From assembly GCA_027349615.1 (NCBI GenBank), contig DAIEML010000100.1, positions 1 to 8,178 of the forward strand: a stretch of DNA of 8,178 nucleotides, written 5' to 3'. The first letter of the stretch is position 1. Every line of letters starts with the position of its first letter. The translations under genes were made by a program, and so were the position numbers. The stretch is from Ignavibacteriales bacterium. Lineage in GTDB: Bacteria > Bacteroidota > Ignavibacteria > Ignavibacteriales > Ignavibacteriaceae. Below the pieces are notes generated by a model, which did not search any database, was not told where the DNA came from, and saw nothing but the letters and a program-made list of their open reading frames with translations. Shown here in pieces: positions 1-5,425 of the stretch.

Positions 1-604
1 ATAAAGAAGCAACACTAGTATCAACAAAAAGTTTTCCTGTAGCAAAAATTATAATAGTAGTAATTAAAACTCGAATTATAGCAATATAATAAGTTAAACC
101 ATGTGCTACAAGAACCGAATTAAAATTCCCATCTCCTTTTAAAAGGAATTTTACAAATAGATAATAAATACCAGAAATAATAAAGAAGACAATAAATCCG
201 CCAATGAAAATTCCGACGACAATAAAAACCATTTGCAAGGCACCAAAATTTTCCATTCTATCTTGCATTGCATTCAATTGTTGAGTTTCTTGATCTTGAG
301 TCATCTTTTTTTCTGCAACAGCTTTATCTAAATTCTTTTGCATTTTGCTCATTTGCATTTCAACAATTTGAGAATGAATTGCTTTGTTGCTGTTAATTAG
401 AATTTGAGTAACAGCAATTACCAAGAATGCTATTAGTACCGGTAAAAACCAATCGATTGTTTTTGTCGGATATTTAGCAATCTTTTCATAAGTGCTAGTT
501 GGTTCACTAAATACGCCGATCATTTTATCCGAATGTCCGAGTTCATCTTCCGATTGAACATCATTAACATCGGATGAATTTGTAGGTTCCGTAAAATTAT
601 CCAT
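1..604 (-). CDS. YIP1-family integral membrane protein, C-terminus cut by window edge
   Basis: Reading leftward from ATG at 604 gives 201 uninterrupted codons that run off base 1, so the C-terminus is missing. The first ~50 residues are acidic and polar and contain a VFSEPTSTYEKIAKYP stretch (about 31-46), typical of the cytosolic lead-in of YIP1-domain proteins. Hydrophobic segments follow at about 52-70, 122-150 and 168-187. Between the first two is a ~48-residue polar loop rich in Met, Gln, Lys and Glu (71-118) that looks helical or coiled-coil. The start is fixed by AAGGAG (611-616 on the plus strand) six bases upstream. YIP1 relatives in bacteria are membrane proteins of unknown role, so no reaction can be given. 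The gene is divergent from tnaA. The family call rests on the N-terminal motif and the membrane layout and is fairly secure; function is unknown. Confidence 0.8.
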   Translation of the reverse strand, partial: MDNFTEPTNSSDVNDVQSEDELGHSDKMIGVFSEPTSTYEKIAKYPTKTIDWFLPVLIAFLVIAVTQILINSNKAIHSQIVEMQMSKMQKNLDKAVAEKKMTQDQETQQLNAMQDRMENFGALQMVFIVVGIFIGGFIVFFIISGIYYLFVKFLLKGDGNFNSVLVAHGLTYYIAIIRVLITTIIIFATGKLFVDTSVASL

Positions 605-610
605 GCATCA

Positions 611-616
611 CTCCTT
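611..616 (-). promoter_or_regulatory. Shine-Dalgarno site of the YIP1-family gene
   Basis: On the minus strand this reads AAGGAG, six bases before the ATG at 604. It is one of the strongest ribosome-binding sites in the window. It rules out the nearby ATG at 608, which opens a frame that stops after three codons. Confidence 0.75.
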
Positions 617-644
617 TTTATTTTTTTTAAGAAATGCTTTGAAA

Positions 645-673
645 AAATTATTTATAGTTTGAACAAAACGCAA
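645..673 (-). promoter_or_regulatory. Weak candidate promoter for the YIP1-family gene
   Basis: On the minus strand TTGCGT (668-673) is followed after 17 bases by TAATTT (645-650), a housekeeping-sigma-like pair about 40 bases before the start codon. The region is so A/T-rich that such pairs arise by chance, and no Bacteroidetes TAnnTTTG element was found on this strand. It is offered only as the best candidate. Confidence 0.2.
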
Positions 674-700
674 TAAAAAAATTGTTAAATAATTCTTTCT

Positions 701-767
701 ATTGTTTTGAAATATTTTTTTATGGAATTTTGAATAAAGAAATAAAATTACATTCTTTTGAAATATT
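701..767. repeat. 16-base direct repeat pair, 51-base period
   Basis: ATTGTTTTGAAATATT at 701-716 recurs as ATTCTTTTGAAATATT at 752-767, with one mismatch in 16. The copies start 51 bases apart, close to five helical turns, so a protein bound to both would sit on roughly the same face. Each copy is itself A/T-rich. Position in a divergent promoter region suggests binding sites for a regulator or a duplicated promoter element; neither is shown by sequence alone. Confidence 0.5.
729..760 (+). promoter_or_regulatory. Weak candidate Bacteroidetes-type promoter for tnaA
   Basis: TTTG at 729-732 is followed after 20 bases by TTCTTTTG at 753-760, matching seven of eight positions of the Bacteroidetes -7 element TAnnTTTG. 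This would put transcription start near 765-770, about 60 bases before the tnaA ATG. The second copy of the direct repeat overlaps the -7-like element. The element is imperfect and the background A/T-rich, so this is tentative. Confidence 0.25.
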
Positions 768-788
768 GGCCGGACACAATTTAGCCAA
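766..788. repeat. Short inverted repeat upstream of tnaA
   Basis: TTGGC (766-770) and GCCAA (784-788) are perfect inverted arms around a 13-base centre. It is the only G/C-containing symmetric element in the gap and touches the end of the second direct-repeat copy. The TTGGC-N13-GCCAA geometry could be an operator for a dimeric regulator. Five-base arms can also occur by chance. Confidence 0.3.
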
Positions 789-817
789 CAATTCAATGGT
801 ACATACCTTAAACTAAA

Positions 818-822
818 AAGGA
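818..822 (+). promoter_or_regulatory. Ribosome-binding site of tnaA
   Basis: AAGGA four bases before the ATG at 827. It supports this ATG as the start, which also aligns with the N-termini of tryptophanases and tyrosine phenol-lyases (EPF-[KR]-I-[KR] a few residues in). Confidence 0.6.
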
Positions 823-826
823 AATT

Positions 827-2200
827 ATGAAAACTATAATAGAACCATTTAAAATTAAATCCGTTGAGCCTATTAAGTTTACAACAAAAGAAGAAAGAAT
901 TAAATTAATTAAGGATGCGGGATATAATCCATTTATGCTTCGCGCAGATGATGTTTTAATTGATCTTCTAACTGATAGCGGAACTTCTGCCATGAGTTCC
1001 AGACAATGGGCTGGAATTATGGATGGAGATGAATCTTACGCGGGCTCAAAAAGTTTTTATCGGTTTGAAGAAACTGTTAGAAAGATAACCGGACTTAAAT
1101 TTATCATTCCAACTCATCAAGGAAGAGCGGCAGAAAAAATTCTATTTTCAGTTGTTGGTGGGAAAGGAAAATTTATTCCAAATAATACACATTTCGATAC
1201 AACTCGTGCAAACGTTGAATTCACCGGAGCCGAAGCAGTTGACTTATTAAACGAAACAGGCAAGCATCCAGAAATTCGAGCTGACTTCAAAGGAAATATG
1301 GACGTTAAAAAACTCGAAGAATTTATTAATAAAACAGGCAAAGAAAACATCCCGCTTTGCATGATAACAGTTACAAACAATTCCGGAGGCGGCCAGCCTG
1401 TTTCAATGCAAAATATTAAAGAAGTAAAACAAATTTGTAAAAAATATAATATTCCTCTTTTCATCGATGCTTGCCGCTTTGCTGAAAATGCTTACTTTAT
1501 TAAAAAGAGAGAACCTGGATATTCTAATAAATCTGTTTTAGAAATTGCTCAAGAAATGTTTTCATATGCGGATGGCGTTACAATGAGTGCTAAGAAAGAT
1601 GCTTTAGTAAACATCGGCGGATTTCTTGCTTTGAATGATGATAACATTGCCCAGCAGTGCAGAAATTTACTAATTGTTACCGAAGGATTTCCGACATACG
1701 GTGGACTTGCCGGCAGAGATCTGGAAGCAGTTGCTCAAGGTTTAGAAGAAATTCTTGATGAACATTATCTTCAATATAGAATTAGAAGCATTGAATATCT
1801 TGGTGAGAAATTAGTCGCATATGGAATTCCGATTATTGAACCGCCTGGCGGACACGCAATTTACCTTGATGCAAAAAGATTCCTTCCTAATATTCCAGCT
1901 GAAAATTTTCCTGGGCAAGCAATAGTTTGTGAGCTTTATATTGAAGGCGGAATAAGATCTGTTGAAATTGGGAGTGTAATGTTTGGGAAATATGATAATT
2001 ATGGTAAATTAATTCCGCCACCGATGGAATTAGTTCGCTTGGCAATTCCGCGAAGAGTTTATACACAAAGCCACATAGATTATGTTTTTGAAATTATTTC
2101 CGAAGTGTTCAAAAAACGAAATTCATTAAAAGGATACAAAATAGTTTATGAAGCACCAATGCTAAGGCATTTCACTGCTCAATTTGAACCATTAGTTTAG
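827..2200 (+). CDS. tnaA: Tryptophanase (L-tryptophan indole-lyase)
   Basis: This cytosolic PLP enzyme would split L-tryptophan into indole, pyruvate and ammonia. The 457 residues are full length for the beta-eliminating lyase family, and numbering matches Citrobacter tyrosine phenol-lyase (TPL) almost residue for residue: Thr49, Tyr71, Arg100, Asn185, Asp214, Arg217, the PLP lysine Lys257 in MSAKKD, and carboxylate-binding Arg404. Positions that separate the two enzymes side with tryptophanase: Asp124 (Thr in TPL), Ile381 (Arg in TPL, contacts the phenol), His448 in LRHFTA (Phe in TPL) and Phe288. The chain lacks the ~13-residue insertion that E. coli TnaA has before its YFFDTT motif, so by length it is TPL-like. 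No Trp transporter (TnaB/Mtr) or leader peptide adjoins it. It heads a tight run, six bases before the next gene. Residue equivalences come from recalled sequences; the activity is inferred. Confidence 0.9.
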   Translation: MKTIIEPFKIKSVEPIKFTTKEERIKLIKDAGYNPFMLRADDVLIDLLTDSGTSAMSSRQWAGIMDGDESYAGSKSFYRFEETVRKITGLKFIIPTHQGRAAEKILFSVVGGKGKFIPNNTHFDTTRANVEFTGAEAVDLLNETGKHPEIRADFKGNMDVKKLEEFINKTGKENIPLCMITVTNNSGGGQPVSMQNIKEVKQICKKYNIPLFIDACRFAENAYFIKKREPGYSNKSVLEIAQEMFSYADGVTMSAKKDALVNIGGFLALNDDNIAQQCRNLLIVTEGFPTYGGLAGRDLEAVAQGLEEILDEHYLQYRIRSIEYLGEKLVAYGIPIIEPPGGHAIYLDAKRFLPNIPAENFPGQAIVCELYIEGGIRSVEIGSVMFGKYDNYGKLIPPPMELVRLAIPRRVYTQSHIDYVFEIISEVFKKRNSLKGYKIVYEAPMLRHFTAQFEPLV

Positions 2201-2206
2201 ACAAAA

Positions 2207-3034
2207 ATGATTAAGCCTATATTTACATATTCGAATAACAAACAAATTTGGCGACTTCTGCTTACTGAAAAAAATAGATTAATTATTGAAGAACGCGATC
2301 TAAATAATAAAGAAGTTTTCTTCAATTGTGTTGAAGTTGAATCTGGTAAAAAAATTTTCTCAAACTTTCAGTTTGAGGAAAAATACTGGGCTGGAATAGA
2401 AGCAATTCACAATGAAATAATTTTCTTTCATAAGTTTATCAACAGAGATATGCCCGACCACATGGGCATTTTTGCGTTTGATATAAATACAAAAAAAATT
2501 TTGTGGAAGAATGATGATTTAATATTTCTCTTCATTTTGCAAGGAAAAGTTTTTTGCTATAAAAACAAATTCGATTCTAGAGAATTTTTTTCGTTGGATT
2601 TTAAAACCGGAAATTTAGTTGAAGAATTAGGTGAAGATTCAAAAACTATTAATTTATTCAGAGAACAATCTTACAACTCAAATAATTATAATGGCTATTT
2701 TTTCCCAACATCATTCAATTCGTTAAATAATGATCTAACCCCGTACAATAAATTATTAAATGAGTTAAAGGAAAATTATACAATTGCCGGAAGCATAGAT
2801 TATATCGAAATAGATAATCTATTATTTTTTAATTTTCACGAAGTTCAATCCGATGGAACATTAACTAATAGATTTAAAGCAATTGAATATTTGACCAAAA
2901 ATGTTATTTTAGAAGAAGTATTAAACACAAAAACAAAATCGTTTATTCCGGACTCCTTTTTTATTAAAGATAATTTCGTTTTTTTACTAATTGAAAAAAC
3001 GAAATTGAAGGTTTACTCGATAAAAAATAATTAG
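2207..3034 (+). CDS. DUF4905-like protein of unknown function
   Basis: The 275 residues have no signal peptide, no membrane segment and no catalytic motif I can name, so the product is probably cytosolic. The layout resembles the Bacteroidota family DUF4905: a start with ...QIWRLLL, then IEERD, a WAGIEA segment near 61-66, FFHKFINRDMPDHMGIFAFD near 73-92, and a KKILW strand near 96-100. Alternating short beta-rich blocks with D-x-x-T-[KG]-x-[IL] turns (DINTKKILW, DFKTGNLVE) look like blades of a PQQ/WD-type beta-propeller. The family call is from memory of the pattern and is moderate. The ATG follows the tnaA stop by six bases and has no visible Shine-Dalgarno, so expression probably depends on coupling to tnaA. 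It is visibly more A/T- and Asn/Lys/Phe-rich than tnaA. No function is proposed. Confidence 0.7.
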   Translation: MIKPIFTYSNNKQIWRLLLTEKNRLIIEERDLNNKEVFFNCVEVESGKKIFSNFQFEEKYWAGIEAIHNEIIFFHKFINRDMPDHMGIFAFDINTKKILWKNDDLIFLFILQGKVFCYKNKFDSREFFSLDFKTGNLVEELGEDSKTINLFREQSYNSNNYNGYFFPTSFNSLNNDLTPYNKLLNELKENYTIAGSIDYIEIDNLLFFNFHEVQSDGTLTNRFKAIEYLTKNVILEEVLNTKTKSFIPDSFFIKDNFVFLLIEKTKLKVYSIKNN

Positions 3035-3044
3035 AAAGAATTTT

Positions 3045-3626
3045 ATGGAGTTATCTGAAGAGACGAAAGGTATCTTAATGCTTGCAGCAAGAGATGCTAT
3101 TCAATCTTTATTCAGTGAAAAAAGACCTCCAGTAATTGATTATACTTTTTATCCCGAATTGCTGAAAGATGGTTATGGAGTTTTTGTTACTATTATTGTT
3201 AATGATCAATTAAGAGGATGCATCGGTTATATAACTTCAACTATGTCGTTGTTCGACACTGTTTGTGATTCGGCAATTCAAGCTGCCTCAAATGATCCTA
3301 GATTCTATCCAATTTCTGAAGATGAATTATCATCCTCTAACATTGAAATTTCAGTTCTTTCTCCTTTAATGGAGATTACAAATTATGATCAAATTCAGAT
3401 TGGTAAACATGGATTAGTTTTGGAAGATGATTATTATCGAGCAATTCTTTTACCGCAAGTTGCGGTTGATAGTAATTATGATGTTGACCAATTTCTTACA
3501 GCTTTATGTGAAAAAGCTGGAATTGAACCATACGCGTGGAGAACTGATCCATTAAATATTAAAGTATTTACAGCTTCTATTTTCTCTGAGTTGGGAAGTC
3601 GGAGAAGAACTTATGAACGATATTAG
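3045..3626 (+). CDS. amrA: AMMECR1-domain protein, AmmeMemoRadiSam system protein A
   Basis: The 193 residues cover a whole AMMECR1 domain, the usual length for bacterial and archaeal members. The hallmark LRGCIG hexapeptide is at 56-61, with DPRF at 84-87, EISVLSP at 101-107, GKHGLVL at 120-126 and LLPQVA at 135-140. The conserved Cys59 in LRGCIG is the likely functional residue. No signal peptide is present, so it should be cytosolic. The biochemical role in bacteria is not established to my knowledge. In many prokaryotes the gene sits with a MEMO1-like gene and a radical SAM gene, the basis of the AmmeMemoRadiSam name. Here the MEMO1-like gene follows with a 14-base overlap, and the radical SAM gene is not in the window. 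The start ATG lies ten bases after the preceding stop, with only a weak AGAAAG-like binding site. Confidence 0.92.
   Translation: MELSEETKGILMLAARDAIQSLFSEKRPPVIDYTFYPELLKDGYGVFVTIIVNDQLRGCIGYITSTMSLFDTVCDSAIQAASNDPRFYPISEDELSSSNIEISVLSPLMEITNYDQIQIGKHGLVLEDDYYRAILLPQVAVDSNYDVDQFLTALCEKAGIEPYAWRTDPLNIKVFTASIFSELGSRRRTYERY
3601..3604 (+). promoter_or_regulatory. Ribosome-binding site of amrB, inside amrA
   Basis: GGAG eight bases before the amrB ATG at 3613 lies within the last codons of amrA. It supports the overlapping start and implies coupled translation of the two genes. Confidence 0.6.
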
Positions 3627-4437
3627 AAAACCAGTTGTAGCTGGATTTTTTTACCCCGCAAATCCAAATCAACTAAAAAGCCAAATTGATAATTATTTAA
3701 ACCTCACTAATTATAACATCGATCTTCAAAATATTTTTGGTCTTGTTGTTCCACACGCTGGAATTGCTTATTCCGGAAAGACTGCAGGATATGCTTATAA
3801 GCTTCTTCAAAATACCGATTATAAAACATTCATAATTATTTCTCCAAGTCACCGAGAATATTTTTCTGGAATATCAATTTGCAAAAGTGACGGATTCGAA
3901 ACTCCTTTGGGAACTGTTCCGGTGAATACTGATTTATCTGAAATTATTGCCTCTCAAAGCGAATTAATTTTTATTAGTTCTCAGGGCCACAGACAAGAAC
4001 ATGCGATAGAAGTTCAGCTTCCATTCTTGCAAGAAGCAAAAGAAGATTTTGACATTGTACCAATTGTAATGGGAGATCAAAGTCAATTATATGTGGAAGA
4101 ATTAAGCTCAATACTTGCTGAAGTTGTTGATGATAAAACTGTAATTATTGCAAGTTCTGATCTTTCACATTATCATTCAAAACACGAAGCTTATAGCTTA
4201 GATTCGATTGTAGAAAAAAGAATAATAGATTTTGATTATAAAAGATTTCAGTCTGATTTGGAAAATAATATTTGTGAAGCATGCGGCGGCGGTCCTATTT
4301 TGGCCATGCTGAAAGCTGCTGCTTTGCGAGATAGGAAAAAATCTATAATTCTAAATCGAAGTGATTCCGGCGATACTTCTGGAGATTACGCCGAAGTTGT
4401 TGGATATATTTCTGCCGCGATTTATGGGGATTTTTAA
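3613..4437 (+). CDS. amrB: MEMO1-like protein, AmmeMemoRadiSam system protein B
   Basis: The 274 residues match the MEMO family, whose fold is related to class III extradiol dioxygenases. The start is R-K-P-V-V-A-G-F-F-Y-P, the typical family opening. VPHAGIAYSG at 46-55 supplies His48, SPSH at 77-80 supplies His80, and ACGGGPI at 223-229 supplies Cys224. These three align with His49, His81 and Cys244, the metal ligands of human MEMO1. Other conserved blocks are EHAIEVQLPF (129-138), SSDLSHYH (181-188) and SGDTSGDYAEVVGY (252-265). With an intact metal site it is probably an active metalloprotein, but the substrate is unknown. It overlaps amrA by 14 bases, which implies joint translation and probably a shared task, and its stop abuts the next gene's TTG start. 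Family assignment is firm; the reaction is not known. Confidence 0.93.
   Translation: MNDIRKPVVAGFFYPANPNQLKSQIDNYLNLTNYNIDLQNIFGLVVPHAGIAYSGKTAGYAYKLLQNTDYKTFIIISPSHREYFSGISICKSDGFETPLGTVPVNTDLSEIIASQSELIFISSQGHRQEHAIEVQLPFLQEAKEDFDIVPIVMGDQSQLYVEELSSILAEVVDDKTVIIASSDLSHYHSKHEAYSLDSIVEKRIIDFDYKRFQSDLENNICEACGGGPILAMLKAAALRDRKKSIILNRSDSGDTSGDYAEVVGYISAAIYGDF
4426..4430 (+). promoter_or_regulatory. Ribosome-binding site deciding the TTG start at 4438
   Basis: GGGGA seven bases before TTG 4438, inside the last codons of amrB. No ATG lies in frame before the Rossmann glycine motif, so this site supports the TTG start directly after the amrB stop codon. Confidence 0.5.
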
Positions 4438-5328
4438 TTGAATAAAAAAAATAATATCGCAATAATCGGTGCCGGGAAAATTTCTTATTCACTAACTTCC
4501 GCACTTATTAAAGCAGGATATAAAATATCGGTAATAATTAGCAAAAGAGAAAAATCAGCTGAAAGTTTGGCAAAAAAGTTTCAGATAAAAAAATTTTCTA
4601 ACAATTTAGAAGATATTTCGTTCAAAAGCGGAATTTTTTTCCTTGCGGTTCCGGATGCTCAAATTAGAATTTTAGCAAATGAATTATCAAAACTTCATTT
4701 CAATTTTTCAAATTCAATTTTCATTCATCTTTCGGGCGCGCTGAACATTTCAGAATTAAAATCCTTAAAAAATAAAAATGCAAAAACAGCTTCATTTCAT
4801 ATTATGCAGACATTTCCGTTTAAAAAAATTATAAATATCAAAAATTTTTATGCTGCTATAGAGACCAATGATAATGATGCAAAAAAATTTTTATTTGATA
4901 TATCTAACAAACTTTTTTTACAGTCATTTGAAATAAAAAGCTCGGAAAAAACTTTATATCATTTAGCAGGAACTTTTGCGTCAAATTTTTTAGTTGGTAA
5001 TATTTTTAATTCAGAATTATTATTACGATTTGGAGTTAAAAAGAATATAATATTTTATGATGCTGTAAAACCAATCATTCAATCAACTTTAGAAAACATT
5101 AAAAATTTTGGAGTCGCCGATGCATTATCTGGACCGGTTGAAAGAGGCGATATTCACACAATAAAGATGCATTTAGTTTCTCTTAAAAAAAGAAATCGGA
5201 TTTTATATTTTACCTATATAATTCAGTCGCTTAATCTTCTAGAAATAGTAAAAATAAAAAGGAGCAAATTGAGCGAAAATCATATTAAGATAAAAAATCT
5301 TTTAGAAGAAAAATTGAAAGATATTTAA
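4438..5328 (+). CDS. Rossmann-fold/DUF2520 oxidoreductase-like protein
   Basis: The 296 residues have two parts. An N-terminal Rossmann fold begins with NIAIIGAGKISYSL (6-19), then AVPD at 70-73 and HLSG at 97-100. HIMQTFP (121-127) and a helical C-terminal half with YHLAGTFASNFLV (174-186) and SGPVERGD (231-238) are characteristic of the DUF2520 family, often labelled NADP or F420-dependent NADP oxidoreductase by automated annotation. The fold resembles the 6-phosphogluconate dehydrogenase/ProC class, so dinucleotide binding is likely; the substrate is unknown. The third glycine of the GxGxxG loop is Ser16, which may affect cofactor fit. Translation starts at TTG, directly after the amrB TAA. 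Lysine and asparagine codons with long A-runs make it among the most A/T-rich genes here. It is probably the last gene of the run beginning at tnaA. Confidence 0.82.
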   Translation: MNKKNNIAIIGAGKISYSLTSALIKAGYKISVIISKREKSAESLAKKFQIKKFSNNLEDISFKSGIFFLAVPDAQIRILANELSKLHFNFSNSIFIHLSGALNISELKSLKNKNAKTASFHIMQTFPFKKIINIKNFYAAIETNDNDAKKFLFDISNKLFLQSFEIKSSEKTLYHLAGTFASNFLVGNIFNSELLLRFGVKKNIIFYDAVKPIIQSTLENIKNFGVADALSGPVERGDIHTIKMHLVSLKKRNRILYFTYIIQSLNLLEIVKIKRSKLSENHIKIKNLLEEKLKDI

Positions 5329-5352
5329 TTGGATAACTGAAAAAATTGAAAT

Positions 5353-5373
5353 GTGAGCCTTACATAAGCTTAC
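5353..5373 (+). terminator. Weak hairpin after the Rossmann gene
   Basis: GTGAGC (5353-5358) can pair with GCTTAC (5368-5373), six pairs including one G-T, around a nine-base loop. A pyrimidine-rich, T-containing stretch follows at 5381-5393 rather than immediately, so it is a poor intrinsic terminator. It could instead be an operator, because it sits just upstream of the glycyl-tRNA synthetase promoter candidate. Confidence 0.25.
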
Positions 5374-5395
5374 CAAAAGATTCCTTCCTTTTTAC

Positions 5396-5403
5396 TATAT
5401 TTG
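5396..5403 (+). promoter_or_regulatory. Bacteroidetes-type -7 promoter element for glycyl-tRNA synthetase
   Basis: TATATTTG is an exact match to the TAnnTTTG element used by the primary sigma factor of Bacteroidetes. It lies in the only sizeable gap between the two plus-strand gene groups. The upstream TTTG element is not matched; TTAC at 5370-5373, 22 bases upstream, is the nearest substitute. Transcription would begin near 5408-5412, giving a leader of roughly 20 bases that just contains the GGAGG site. Confidence 0.5.
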
Positions 5404-5425
5404 TACTCATTTTTGCAATTTAATT

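Larger units (their letters stand above)
605..826. other. Divergent intergenic region between the YIP1-family gene and tnaA
   Basis: This 222-base, very A/T-rich gap must hold the start signals for both divergent genes. It contains a 16-base direct repeat (701-716 and 752-767), a short inverted repeat (766-788), and weak promoter-like matches for each direction. No RNA gene is evident. There is no convincing TnaC-type leader peptide: the only short plus-strand frame just before tnaA (796-816, six codons) has no Trp codon and no ribosome-binding site. Minus-strand open frames across this gap are low-complexity Lys/Phe/Asn/Ile strings with no recognisable protein. Confidence 0.7.

Noticed and set aside
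608..796. Minus-strand open frame in the divergent gap
   Set aside because: Low-complexity Lys/Asn/Phe string generated by A/T-rich DNA, no ribosome-binding site, no recognisable domain, and it covers the presumed promoters.
796..816. Possible TnaC-like leader peptide before tnaA (ATG, six codons)
   Set aside because: It encodes MVHTLN, has no Trp codon, no ribosome-binding site, and no following Rho-type or hairpin attenuator; unlike the known leader in E. coli.
1117..1464. Minus-strand open frame inside tnaA
   Set aside because: Antisense shadow of a clearly conserved enzyme; no start signal and no domain.
827..2200. Tyrosine phenol-lyase as the product
   Set aside because: Length and numbering fit, but the phenol-contact Arg381 is Ile, Thr124 is Asp and Phe448 is His, all tryptophanase-type.
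3613..3626. Frameshift between amrA and amrB
   Set aside because: Both proteins are complete at their expected ends, with a separate ribosome-binding site and ATG for amrB; the overlap is natural.
5353..5393. Strong intrinsic terminator after the Rossmann gene
   Set aside because: The stem is only six pairs with a G-T and the T-rich stretch starts several bases later, so it is listed only as weak.
5329..5425. T-box riboswitch controlling glycyl-tRNA synthetase
   Set aside because: The 97-base gap has no T-box core or specifier stem and the likely leader is only about 20 bases.
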